Below the pieces are notes generated by a model. It ran no database searches. It had not been told where the DNA came from and saw only the letters and a program-made list of their open reading frames with translations. A stretch of DNA of 64,000 nucleotides, from assembly GCA_004347685.1 (NCBI GenBank), contig SLTJ01000048.1:1-64000 (forward strand), read 5' to 3'. The position numbers and the translations under genes were made by a program. How positions within the stretch are numbered: the first letter of the stretch is position 1; the number at the start of each line of letters is the position of its first letter. Origin of the DNA: Clostridia bacterium. Lineage in GTDB: Bacteria; Bacillota; DSM-521; Neomoorellales; SLTJ01. Positions 48,301-56,195 of the stretch are shown in pieces.

Positions 48301-49199
48301 AGCCCCTGGGGATCGGCTTGCCACTCCTCTATCGTTTTGTAAAAGGAAAGGGCCGGCTGAAAGACGGGTACGCCGAGCTTTTGCAATACCTCTACCCCGG
48401 AGGTAGCCACTCCCTCCTGCAGGAAGTCATTAGTGCGCGCCCTGGCCGCCAGAAAAAAAGCAATCATCTTCACCAGCGCGGCGATGCGCGGCCGGCCGTC
48501 CGGGGCCAGGAAGTAGTCCTGCACCACCTCGCCTGAACTTCTGGTGCCCAGTTCTACATCCCGAAGGGAGTAGCAGAAGACCGGCAGCACGTTAAGCCTG
48601 CGTCTTTCCAAAGCAGAGATAAGGGCGTCTTCCACCGCCAGGTTGCGGTTGACCCACTGGTTGCGGGCCAAAAGGAGGCCCACCGTGGGCGCCGGCCGCG
48701 GCCGGTACCAGGAGAAGTATTCTTCCACACTGGAAAAGGGAGCGGGTGCCCGCGGGTGGTAAATCCCCTCCCAGGGGTAAACCACCGCCTCTTCTACCGG
48801 GAGGTCCTCCCCCAGCACCTCCGCCGCCAGGTAGCGCAGCAGGCGGGTGAAATTGTCCTCGCCGTTCTGCACCACGTACTGGTGACAGCGCCGCACCACT
48901 TCCGGCGCTACCGTGGACTTCAGCCAGAAGGCCGGGTCGTGGGCCAGGCACACCAGGGGGCGGTTGGCTTCCCGCGCCGCTCTCTCCAGTTCCTCCCAGA
49001 TGTTCTCCCCCGTTGACCGGTAGAAAAAAACCAGGTCGGCCGCCGCCAGGTCGGCCAGGGCTGCGGCCAGATCTTCCTTCCCCTCCTCCAGGAAGCGGGC
49101 CGAATAAACCTTGACCGCCAGGCTATCCTTCACCCTGGCTGCTGCGTGGCGCAGGGTTGTGGCATAGGAATGCCACACTACTGCCGTAATCCGTTTCAC
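45330..49199 (-). CDS. cobN: CobN-type metal chelatase large subunit, set B
   Basis: About 1289 residues. Core motif HVGTHGNLEFLPGKGVGLSA lies near residue 550. Two cysteine groups absent from set A: GCAGARCDGQVC near 513 and FGCCCYFGTHGG near 1086, where set A has FDCDDFYAYHGG. GTG at 49199 with GGAGGGG was chosen; the frame upstream runs through the terminator hairpin. No AAA+ subunits are in set B, so it may share those of set A. The extra Cys may fit a different metal or a cluster. Confidence 0.88.
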   Translation of the reverse strand: MKRITAVVWHSYATTLRHAAARVKDSLAVKVYSARFLEEGKEDLAAALADLAAADLVFFYRSTGENIWEELERAAREANRPLVCLAHDPAFWLKSTVAPEVVRRCHQYVVQNGEDNFTRLLRYLAAEVLGEDLPVEEAVVYPWEGIYHPRAPAPFSSVEEYFSWYRPRPAPTVGLLLARNQWVNRNLAVEDALISALERRRLNVLPVFCYSLRDVELGTRSSGEVVQDYFLAPDGRPRIAALVKMIAFFLAARARTNDFLQEGVATSGVEVLQKLGVPVFQPALSFYKTIEEWQADPQGLIQELAWTVAMPEFEGVIEPLFLGAARREGEIEVRQPVAERVERLADRVAAWTRLAQKDPAERRVAFILHNNPCASVEGTVGGGANLDTLESVARVLRRMREAGYRVHPPASGKELITTIMERKAISEFRWTTTAEMVSRGGALKLVPVEEYLRWFDTFSPWVREQLIQAWGYPPGEAREGVPVAMVHEGRIVVTGVSFGHAVVCVQPKRGCAGARCDGQVCKILHDPDIPPPHQYLATYRYLEEDFGADVVVHVGTHGNLEFLPGKGVGLSADCYPDLAIGTLPHLYIYNADNPPEGTIAKRRSYAALVDHMQTVLTAGGLYGDLAELERYLEEYEKARVADPARAHKLEHLIIKEIKRANLDGEIPIEGGHRSFPLAAARAHEVLSRLRNTRVQDGQHILGEIPRGRRRAEMIGAILRFDAGQEISLRRTVTGLMGVELAELLAHQERFSSRHGKSYGALLEKTDAAATLFIEHFLDGREINEHLARQALGEDFFCPHLLPELNRVRSRVADLDSRLEASREIEALMTGLDGRYIPAGPSGLITRGRDDVLPTGRNFYSLDPHRVPTRAAWEVGKGLAEKVLAKHLAEEGRYPENIAIYWMANDIMWADGEGLGQMLYLLGVKPRWLPNGRVGGVEVIPLHELGRPRVDLTVRVSGILRDNFPNCVELLDQAIQTVAQLDEPPEQNYVRQHALARLGGQNDQEAWRDATLRIFASRPGTYQAGVNLAVYASAWKEEKDLADIFIYWNGYAYGKGVYGREAFGQLQASLATVDVTYNKVVSDEHDLFGCCCYFGTHGGLTAAARAASGKEVKTYYGDTREPEHVEVRTLAEEIRRVVRTKLLNPKWIEGQKRHGYKGAADISKRVGRVYGWEASTREVDDWIFDDITKTFIMDEENRRFFAEHNPWALEEIARRLLEAAQRGLWQADPEVLAGLKEYYLEIEGWLEEKMDGTQGDFQGGAIDILTTAEVSRWGARMEEVKAKIAGGKKN

Positions 49200-49221
49200 C
49201 AAATCCCCTCCTCGGGCGAGA

Positions 49222-49256
49222 ATAAAAAAGACCACGGAAAAGACCTCCGTGGTCTT
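49222..49256 (-). terminator. terminator in the cobN set B leader
   Basis: On the minus strand AAGACCACGGA-GGTCTTT-TCCGTGGTCTT, an 11-bp stem, runs straight into TTTTATTC, only 25 bases before the cobN start codon. That position implies attenuation of set B. Confidence 0.8.
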
Positions 49257-49395
49257 GAAAATCCTTAATAACCTCGGCACGTCCCACACGGCCGGCTACA
49301 TGCCGGTCGTGGCCCCTAGGCAACCTCCATGGTCACCCTGCATCCCGATCTGCCCCTTGGGGCCTAGTTTTGACCTATGGGGACGGCGGCTCCTT
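49257..49395 (-). promoter_or_regulatory. structured leader of cobN set B, possible riboswitch
   Basis: About 140 bases with a 12-bp hairpin CCACGACCGGC-ATGTA-GCCGGCCGTGTGG (49288-49314), a GGCCCC/GGGGCC pair and the motifs GGTCAAAACTAGG, GGAGGTTGCC and GACGTGCCGAGG that are not explained by pairing. It lacks the cobalamin core seen at 40516-40690. A TATAAA sits at about 49400. I could not name the class; Moco/tungsten-cofactor and Ni/Co riboswitches are worth testing. Confidence 0.4.
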
Positions 49396-49499
49396 ACCAC
49401 CTATAATTTTATAGCATTCGCCATCAGAAGGCCGACTCCTGCTGGGTGGGAAAATCTCTCCCCGCCCTTCCAGCTCTCTTTCAACTTCCAGGATGTGCT

Positions 49500-49711
49500 G
49501 CAGGGCCCGGCCGGCACCTTGTAATCCACGGCTACCGTATCCACCAGCCCCCGGCGCAGCAGGGCCTCCACCACTTCGGGAAAAGAGCCGTTGGTATCCA
49601 GTTTCACGTCCAGGCCGATCTCCTTCTTGATCCGGGCCAAAAACTCCGCCAGCCCTGGCTGCAGGGTCGGCTCACCGCCCGAGATTACCACCCCGTCCAG
49701 CAGTTCCCTGT
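49500..49711 (-). pseudogene. fragment of an NrdG-like radical SAM activase
   Basis: Seventy codons: LLDGVVISGGEPTLQPGLAE, RIKKEIGLDVKLDTNGSFPE and GLVDTVAVDYKVPAGP. This matches the middle of anaerobic ribonucleotide reductase activating proteins. The N-terminal CxxxCxxC cluster is missing, replaced in frame by a transposase piece, and the C-terminus is lost. Confidence 0.75.
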
Positions 49712-49912
49712 ATTGGCTGAGCCACGCGCCAGCCGTGTTTTCGTCCAGCAACTCCAGCCACTTGTAGTACACCGACTTGTGCAGGCCGTACTTCTGGCAG
49801 ACCTGCTCCACGGCGAAGTGCTTCTCCTGGACCTCCTCCAGGACCCGCAGCTTGAAGTCCTTGCCGTAGCGTTTCTACGACAGCTATCATTTGTGGCCGT
49901 ATACGACACATA
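49712..49912 (-). mobile_element. fragment of an IS3-type transposase orfA
   Basis: In frame: KRYGKDFKLRVLEEVQEKHF, VEQVCQKYGLHKSVYYKWLE, the HTH region of an IS3-family OrfA-like protein. A stop codon stands directly before KRYG. No orfB or second end is present. The left end (about 49912) cuts the dppF-like gene. Confidence 0.7.
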
Positions 49913-50627
49913 GGTGGGAGAAAACGCTTGCGGCAGGCCCCTGCTCAACGAGGCGACCTTGATGCAGGACCGCCACTTCACCGGCCACCCGGGAAACCAG
50001 CTCCAGGTCATGGGAGATAAGAAGATATGCCAGCCTCATCTTGTTTTGGATTTGCTTCAAAAGCTGGAAGACCTGGGCCTGAACGGAAACGTCCAGAGCG
50101 GAAGTCGGCTCATCCAGTACCAACAGCGAAGGCCCCAGGCTCAGGGCGCGGGCGATGACGACGCGCTGGTTCTGACCGCCGCTCATTTCCCAGGGGTAAC
50201 GGGAATAAAATTCCGGCCCGAGACCGACCATCGCCAACAACTCTCCCACACGTTCCCGCACGTGCCTCCCCCGTACCAAACGGTGTACGAGCAGAGGTTC
50301 CGCCAGGATTTCGCCGATCCGCATGCGCGGGTTGAGCGCCCCTTCAGGGTTCTGAAAAATGATCTGTATCTTGCGCCGGAGGTAAAAGGCTTCTCTTCCG
50401 TTCGCTTTAAAAATGTCCCGTCCCTCGAAAAGAACACGGCCATCAGTAGGGCGCAACAGTCCGGCTACCAGGCGGCCAACAGTACTTTTCCCGGCGCCGC
50501 TTTCGCCCACCAGTCCAAATGTAGAGCCGGCTTCGATGGCAAAGGAAACGCCGTCAACCGCCTTTACTAGCCGTCGCCCCCACCAACCGTCACGAAAATA
50601 CTTTCTAAGGTTTTCTACCTGAAGCAC
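49887..50627 (-). CDS. oligopeptide/nickel ABC ATPase (DppF/NikE type), C-terminus cut
   Basis: A 246-residue ATPase: Walker A GESGAGKST, signature MSGGQNQRVVIARAL, Walker B LLVLDEP. After GRLVEQGPAASVFS the expected HPYTR motif is replaced by HLCVVYGHK from the IS junction, so about 20 residues of the C-terminus are missing. GTG at 50627 overlaps dppD by 13 bases. Activity may survive because the catalytic core is whole. Confidence 0.85.
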   Translation of the reverse strand: MLQVENLRKYFRDGWWGRRLVKAVDGVSFAIEAGSTFGLVGESGAGKSTVGRLVAGLLRPTDGRVLFEGRDIFKANGREAFYLRRKIQIIFQNPEGALNPRMRIGEILAEPLLVHRLVRGRHVRERVGELLAMVGLGPEFYSRYPWEMSGGQNQRVVIARALSLGPSLLVLDEPTSALDVSVQAQVFQLLKQIQNKMRLAYLLISHDLELVSRVAGEVAVLHQGRLVEQGPAASVFSHLCVVYGHK

Positions 50628-51553
50628 CTATGACACCTCACGAAGTATCCCTCGCTTATTTCAACGAACGGCGGGTCCTCTCGCGCGCAGACCGGTCTGG
50701 CCTGCCCGCAACGTGGTTGAAAGCGGCAACCCCGCGAAAGGGAAGTGAGCACGGGTGCCATGCCAGGGATCGGCTTTAACCCGCGGGCCGGATGGGAGGC
50801 AAAGAGGCCACGGGTGTAGGGGTGGCGGGGGAGAGAAAAAAGGTCCTCTGCCAGGCCGTATTCCACCACCTGGCCCGCGTAAAGCACGGCGACTCTCTCC
50901 GCCAGATACCGCGCGGCGGCAAGATCGTGGGTGATCAGGATGAAAGCCCGCTGCCCGGCCGTAATGTCCTGAAGAAGTTGCACTATTTGTGACCTCAGAG
51001 ACCAATCCAATCCCTTGGTCGGCTCGTCGGCGATGAGGAGGCGGGGTGCCAGGGCCAGGCCCAGGGAAAGCAGTAACCGCTGCTGCATGCCTCCGCTGAG
51101 CTGGTGCGGGTAGCTTGAGGCGGCCCGCTCCGGAAGCCCCACCCTTGCCAGGAGTTCCGCCACCTTCCCTTGGGCCAGGCGTTTGGCAAGACGCCCGCGG
51201 CGGAGCACCGCTTCCCGCACCTGGTATCCCCCGGTTAAAACAGGGTTCAGAGCCGAAGCGGGGTTCTGCATTACCAGGGCGATCTCGCTTCCCCGGAAGC
51301 GACGCATCTCCTCAGGCGAAAGGGCGAGAAGGTTGGTTCCCCGATACCAGATCTCCCCCCGGACCCGGGCCTGAGCTGGAAGGAGGCGCAAAATAGCCCC
51401 GGCAAGCACGCTTTTGCCCGAGCCGGTCTCCCCGATGAGCGCCAGCCGCTCCTCCTCCCCCAGCTCCAGGCTGACGCCGCTTAAGGCGTAAACCGTTCCT
51501 TCCGGAAGCGGGAAATCGACCGACAGTTCTCTAATCACGAGCAGGGACATCAT
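50615..51553 (-). CDS. oligopeptide/nickel ABC ATPase (DppD/NikD type)
   Basis: A 312-residue ATPase: Walker A GETGSGKS, signature LSGGMQQRLLLSLGL, Walker B LLIADEP, and the C-terminal oligopeptide-transporter motif HPYTRGLFASHP with Cys pattern GCRFQPRCGQARPVC. Intact. Overlaps dppF; 44 bases after dppC. Confidence 0.9.
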   Translation of the reverse strand: MMSLLVIRELSVDFPLPEGTVYALSGVSLELGEEERLALIGETGSGKSVLAGAILRLLPAQARVRGEIWYRGTNLLALSPEEMRRFRGSEIALVMQNPASALNPVLTGGYQVREAVLRRGRLAKRLAQGKVAELLARVGLPERAASSYPHQLSGGMQQRLLLSLGLALAPRLLIADEPTKGLDWSLRSQIVQLLQDITAGQRAFILITHDLAAARYLAERVAVLYAGQVVEYGLAEDLFSLPRHPYTRGLFASHPARGLKPIPGMAPVLTSLSRGCRFQPRCGQARPVCAREDPPFVEISEGYFVRCHRCFR

Positions 51554-51597
51554 TTCACCTCTTACCAGATGCGCAACGCCAATCCTCTCCTGACCGA

Positions 51598-52479
51598 TTA
51601 AAAAGTGAATCTACTTCTCCTCCGCGGATCGAGGGCGTCCCGCAAACCGTTACCCACCAGGTTAAAGGCCAGCACCGTTAAAAAAACCATCAGCCCGGGA
51701 GCAACCATCTGGAGCGGGTAGGTGCGCATCGAGGAGCGGGCGGCGTTCAGCATGGCTCCCCATTCCGGCGTTGGGGGCTGAACGCCAAGGCCCAGAAAGC
51801 TCAACCCGGCCACTGCCAGGATGGCGTGCGGGATGTGGAGAGTGGCCAGCACCACCACCGGCCCGAGCGCGTGTGGCAGGATGTGCCGGACCATGATCCG
51901 CCAGTGGCTGAAACCCAGGGCCCGGGCGGCTTGGACGAACTCCCTTTCCTTAAGGGACAAGACGCTTCCACGGACCAGGCGGGCAAAAGGCACCCAGCCC
52001 ATGACCACCAGCGCCAGGACGGTATGCTTCAGCCCCGGCCCTAAAACTCCCACTACGGCCAAAACAAAGACAATGTTCGGGAGGCCCATGAAAATATCTG
52101 TAAGGCGCATCAGGACCTCATCCAAAAGGCCGCCGTAGTAACCAGCCACCAGGCCGATAAACATACCCAAAATAGCTGCCAACCCCCCGACGAAAAAGCC
52201 CACAGCAAGAGAGATGCGCGCCCCAAAAAGCACCCGGCTCAAAAGGCAACGCCCCATCTCGTCTGTTCCTAGCGGATATTCCCCGCCAGGTGGAAGAAGA
52301 GCGCGAGCCAGGTCCTGCCGCACCGGGTCGTGGGGCGCCAACCAGGGCGCAAAGAGTGCGACGAACACCAGCAGGATAACCAATATCCCGCCGGCGAAGG
52401 CCGCACGGTCCCGGGTAATTGCCGACCACAGTTCTCCCCGGTGAAACGAGACATGGGGTGTAATCACCGTCTCACTCAT
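51598..52479 (-). CDS. oligopeptide/nickel ABC permease (DppC/NikC type)
   Basis: A 293-residue permease with six membrane segments, N-terminal OppC-type region (HDPVRQDLARALLPPGGEYP, LGTDEMGRCLLSRVLFGAR) and EAA loop VQAARALGFSHWRIMVRHI. ATG at 52479 overlaps dppB by eight bases. Intact. Confidence 0.92.
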   Translation of the reverse strand: MSETVITPHVSFHRGELWSAITRDRAAFAGGILVILLVFVALFAPWLAPHDPVRQDLARALLPPGGEYPLGTDEMGRCLLSRVLFGARISLAVGFFVGGLAAILGMFIGLVAGYYGGLLDEVLMRLTDIFMGLPNIVFVLAVVGVLGPGLKHTVLALVVMGWVPFARLVRGSVLSLKEREFVQAARALGFSHWRIMVRHILPHALGPVVVLATLHIPHAILAVAGLSFLGLGVQPPTPEWGAMLNAARSSMRTYPLQMVAPGLMVFLTVLAFNLVGNGLRDALDPRRRSRFTF

Positions 52480-53425
52480 TGCCCTTTGCTCCCCCGTACC
52501 GGATGCGCGGGTCCAAAAACGTGTACGAAATATCGACCAGCAGATTAACCCCGGCAAAGCAAAAAGCAAGAAAGAGAACCACACCCTGTAAGAGGGGGAG
52601 ATCGCGGGAGGCGATGGCTTCTACCATCAACTGCCCCACCCCGGCGCGGCCGAAAACATTCTCCACGATGACCGTACCCCCGACCAAGTGGTTAAGCTGC
52701 AGGCCCAGCACCGTAAATACCGGGATCAGGGCGTTGCGCAAGGCGTGGCGCCAAAGCACCTCCCCTTCACCCAGGCCCTTAGTGCGCGCCATGGTGATGT
52801 AATCCTGCGCCAGCACCTCCAGGAGGCTCGCCCGGACGAGACGCGTGCTGACGGCAGCCATTCCCGCACCGAGGGTAAAGGCGGGAAGAACAAGGTGGGC
52901 CAAGCCGCCGCTCCCTGCCACGGGCAAAAGGTCCAGGGTCAGGGAGAAGATCAGAATCAGCAGCAGCCCCAGCCAGAAATTAGGCATGGCCACGCCGATC
53001 AGGGAGCCGGTCATGAGCAGGTTATCCCACCAGGAACCGGGGCGCCGCGCGCAGGCGATCCCCAGCGGCACGGCGGTCAGCGCGGCGAAGAAAAAGGCGG
53101 CTACCGCCAGCTCGAGCGTGGCTGGCACGCGGGCCAGGATCTCCGCGGCCACCGGCCGCCCGGTGACGAACGAATACCCAAGGTCGCCCCGGGCCACGCG
53201 GCCAAGCCACCAGGCATACTGTTGCGGGAAAGGGAGATCTTCGCCGATCTCCCGCCGCAACGTGGCCAATTCCTTGGCTGAGAGGTCGTCATAACCCCAG
53301 CGGTAAATGGCTACCAGCCGGGCGCGCTCCCCGGGGAGGAGGTACATTAAAGTGAAGGTAAGTACCGATACCCCCCAAAGGACAAAGACGAGCAAGCAGA
53401 TCCGGCGCAACAGGTAAGTGAACAT
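52472..53425 (-). CDS. oligopeptide/nickel ABC permease (DppB/NikB type)
   Basis: A 317-residue permease: N-terminus MFTYLLRRICLLVFVLWGVS, EAA loop MARTKGLGEGEVLWRHALRN, and VENVFGRAGVGQLMVEAI. Intact, ATG at 53425. Whether the system carries peptides or nickel cannot be told; the neighbouring metal genes make nickel attractive but unproven. Confidence 0.92.
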   Translation of the reverse strand: MFTYLLRRICLLVFVLWGVSVLTFTLMYLLPGERARLVAIYRWGYDDLSAKELATLRREIGEDLPFPQQYAWWLGRVARGDLGYSFVTGRPVAAEILARVPATLELAVAAFFFAALTAVPLGIACARRPGSWWDNLLMTGSLIGVAMPNFWLGLLLILIFSLTLDLLPVAGSGGLAHLVLPAFTLGAGMAAVSTRLVRASLLEVLAQDYITMARTKGLGEGEVLWRHALRNALIPVFTVLGLQLNHLVGGTVIVENVFGRAGVGQLMVEAIASRDLPLLQGVVLFLAFCFAGVNLLVDISYTFLDPRIRYGGAKGNE

Positions 53426-53492
53426 GGGTCCTACCCGCCTCGCTTTTTTGCGGTCACCGGGAGCCTTCGCTACCGCAAGGCCAGGCTTTCCG

Positions 53493-54777
53493 CTACTTTT
53501 CCACCGTCATCTCCGGGTTGGTATGCAAGTCATGGGCGTTCGGGTTAAAGCGAAATCCCTTGACGTATGCGCGCCTGCCGACCGCGACCTTATAGCAGGC
53601 CAAGTTAATCACTGGGGTATCTCTGGTAACGATCTCCTGGATTTGCCGGTAGATACCGTAACGCTTTTCCAGATCGGCGGTCACGGCAGCTTCTGCGAGC
53701 AACTTGTCTACGGCGGCATTGCTATACCCGGCCACGTTCTGGCTTCCCCCGCTGCCGTAAACATTCAAGAGGTATTTATAGGGGTTGCTGGTCTGGAAGG
53801 TGGCCAGAACCATATCCCAGTCACCCCGCTTTACCCGGTCGTAAATGGCTCCGTACTCAAGGATCTGGACTTGTGCCTCAATCCCGACTTCCCTAAACTG
53901 GGCCTGCAGGGCCTCGGCCATCGGCGGCATCCCGGGCCGCGAAGCCCAAGTCATGATGGTGATGGCGAAGGGGATCCCGTCTTTTTCCCGAACGCCGTCG
54001 CCGTTTTTGTCTACCCAGCCCGCTTCGCTCAGGAGGGTGCGGGCTTTATCCGGGTCATATTGGTAAATGCTTTCGATATCTTGGTTTCGCCATGGTGTAC
54101 CGGGCATGAACGGGCCGATGGCGGGCTCACCACTCCCGTGTAAAACGCTCCGCACAATACCGGACCGATCGATGGCGTAGTTCAGCGCCTGGCGGACCTT
54201 AGGATCGCGGAAAGGCTCGCGGCTCATATTCATCTCCAGCCGATAAATCCGCGGCACGGGATAAAGTTCGATCTCAACTCCGGGGACTTTCTGCAACCTT
54301 TCTATTTCTGCGTAGGGAAGATCAAAGGTAAAGTCAATTTCACCCTTTTCAAGGGCCAGGGTCCTGGTGTTTGCATCGGGGATGGGCCGGAAGACCATCC
54401 TGTCCAACCCCGCCGGCTTGCCCCAGTAGCCGGGGTTCTTCTCCACGGTAATGGACCACTTCAGATGCGGTCAAAGAGCTGCCGTCGTGGAACCTAACGC
54501 CTTCTCGGAGAACCAGCTCCCAGGTGGTCGGTGCGACCTGCTGCCAATTCACCGCCAGCAGGGGTTTTAACTGGTAATTTGCGTCCATCTCCAGGAGCGT
54601 TTCGGCAATGTGAGTTTTTTCCACAAGCAAGAAACCGCTGTCCAGCGTGCGGATGGCGTCGCGGTCGCCTACCACGAGAACCCGTTCGGTCCCTTTTCCA
54701 CCTTGGTTCTTTTCTCCCGCCTCGGGCCCTTTCTGTCCGCACCCCGCCAGAATGAGCCCGCACAGGGCAACGGTGGC
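53493..54777 (-). pseudogene. broken substrate-binding protein of the Dpp/Nik operon
   Basis: Family 5 solute-binding protein in two frames. First part (54777-54455): ATVALCGLILAGCGQKG lipobox, then LETLLEMD-type start and VRFHDGSSLTASEVV. Second part (54455-53493): EKNPGYWGKPAGLDRMVFRP to the stop. About 80-90 residues normally between these are missing and the frame shifts at the join. The 5' end is also lost: a stop codon precedes ATVAL and no start codon is left, because a methyltransferase fragment abuts it. Confidence 0.85.
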
Positions 54778-55069
54778 CTATCTCGCCCGGTCGGCGGGGA
54801 GAATAATCGACAAGGGCCCGCCCGTTCGGCCTCAATACCCGGTGCCACTCGGCGAGGGTTTGCTCCGGTAAGACTAACGTCCAGAGCACGTGCCTGGCAA
54901 CCACTAAGTCGAAAGAAGCGTCGGGAAAAGGGAGGTTTTCGATCTCCCCTTCGACAAAAGTGATCTCCAGCCCCGCCTTCTGGGCCTTTTCTCTTGCCTG
55001 GTCGAGCATGGTAACCGACCAGTCGATCCCCGTTACGCGGTGCCCTAGCTCGGCCAGGATTAAAGCCAC
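54778..55069 (-). pseudogene. fragment of a class I SAM-dependent methyltransferase
   Basis: About 97 codons: ALILAELGHRVTGIDWS (motif I end and post-I), GEIENLPFPDASFDLVVARH (motif II region) and LAEWHRVLRPNGRALV (motif III). Both ends are cut: before motif I by the btuF copy, after motif III by the binding-protein gene. UbiE/COQ5-like family. Confidence 0.8.
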
Positions 55070-55308
55070 GACGGCTCCGACGCCGTTTCGGTAGCGCACC
55101 CGCCGGAGAAGATGGTCAAAAGTGATAGGGCGGTCACGAAAAAGCAAACCATAAGTACCTTTGAGCGCAAATTATCATCACTCCGCATGTTAATAATGCT
55201 GGTTTCCCCAGTCCTGCCGACACCGGCCGCCTCTAGGGCTTCGGTCCGGCTGCCCCGGCCCCCTCCCGGCGACCAGGAGGTGGGCTTATCCATCTTGATA
55301 AAAGTGGT
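55070..55308 (-). repeat. duplicate of the btuF (set A) leader and first codons
   Basis: About 239 bases nearly identical, same orientation, to 40201-40437. It includes the spacer after the riboswitch terminator, the ribosome site and about 35 codons of the BtuF signal peptide (LRSKVLMVCFF, lipobox FSGGC), then joins the methyltransferase fragment at the shared GGAGCCGTC. The riboswitch and its terminator are not included. Beyond 55308 is a short open piece starting MKILILFGGPGGHWTT that matches nothing I know. Confidence 0.9.
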
Positions 55309-55387
55309 CCAGTGACCGCCCGGCCCTCCGAACAAAATCAAGATCTTCATCCAAAGTCCTGAACAAAACAGGCCTGGACGGCAGTCC

Positions 55388-56128
55388 TCAGACCTGCACC
55401 GCCACCCCTGCCTCCCGGAGAAAGGCGGCCGCCTGCCTGACCTGCTCGGCGGAGGCGGCAGGTACGTTTCCTAGGGGGTATTCCCAGCCCAGTTCCTCCC
55501 ATTTTTTTACCCCCAGGCGGTGGTAAGGGAGGATTTGCACGGCTACGGCCCGGGGGAGGCCGGCCATGACACCAGCCAACTCTTGGAGATCAGCCGGGCT
55601 GTCATTGACGGTGGGCAGCAACACATAGCGGATCTTCAAGGCCACCGGACTGGCGGCTACCTGCCGCAGGTTGGCCAGGATGGCCGCGTTGTCGCAGCCG
55701 GTAAGTGCCCGGTGCTTGTCCGGGTTGATGACCTTCAGGGAGAAAAGTACCAGGTCGGTATGGGGCAGGATTTCCTCCAGGTGACCCCGGCGGCAGTAAC
55801 CCGAGGTATCCAGGGCCCGGTGGATGTGTTCTCGACCGCAGGCCGCGAGCAGCGCCGCCACAAACTTGTATTGTAGTAAAGGCTCGCCTCCGGAAACGGT
55901 CACCCCGCCGCCGGAGAGGCGGAAATAGGTCTGATAGGGGAGGATTTCCGGCAACACTTGCGCCACGGTAACCCGGCGGCCCCGGAGCAGCCAGGTATCG
56001 GGGTTGTGGCAAAACCCGCAACGCATGGGACACCCGCTCAGGAAAACCACTACCCGGAGGCCCCCGTTATCCAGGGTGCCCATGGTTTCAATGGAGTGCA
56101 GGTAACCCCCTACTTCCTCCCCAACCAC
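55388..56128 (-). CDS. pflA: pyruvate formate-lyase activating enzyme
   Basis: A 246-residue radical SAM enzyme that makes the glycyl radical on PflB. CxxxCxxC at C33, C37, C40 (GCPMRCGFCHNPDTW); GGGVTVSGGEPLLQ binds SAM; YHRLGVKKWEELG near the end is typical of PflA. GTG at 56128 gives the standard family length and keeps GGYLHSIETMG. It lies 67 bases downstream of pflB. Confidence 0.92.
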   Translation of the reverse strand: MVGEEVGGYLHSIETMGTLDNGGLRVVVFLSGCPMRCGFCHNPDTWLLRGRRVTVAQVLPEILPYQTYFRLSGGGVTVSGGEPLLQYKFVAALLAACGREHIHRALDTSGYCRRGHLEEILPHTDLVLFSLKVINPDKHRALTGCDNAAILANLRQVAASPVALKIRYVLLPTVNDSPADLQELAGVMAGLPRAVAVQILPYHRLGVKKWEELGWEYPLGNVPAASAEQVRQAAAFLREAGVAVQV

Positions 56129-56195
56129 CGTCTTCCTGTACCTCCCGGCCGGACCGGTCTCCGTATGCAGGCCGGCGAATCCCGAAACTACGCCC

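Noticed and set aside
49401-49811. A real 136-residue hybrid protein
   Set aside because: The two halves belong to unrelated families, each is cut at both ends, and the active-site Cys cluster of the radical SAM half is missing.
54494-55147. A complete methyltransferase gene
   Set aside because: The first 20 codons come from the btuF copy in another frame, the SAM-binding GxGxG is incomplete, and the last 100 codons are an out-of-frame reading of the binding-protein gene.
49712-55308. Integrated phage or complete transposon around the damaged ABC operon
   Set aside because: No integrase, phage genes, terminal inverted repeats or target duplications were visible; only fragments of one IS3-type and one TnpB gene are present.
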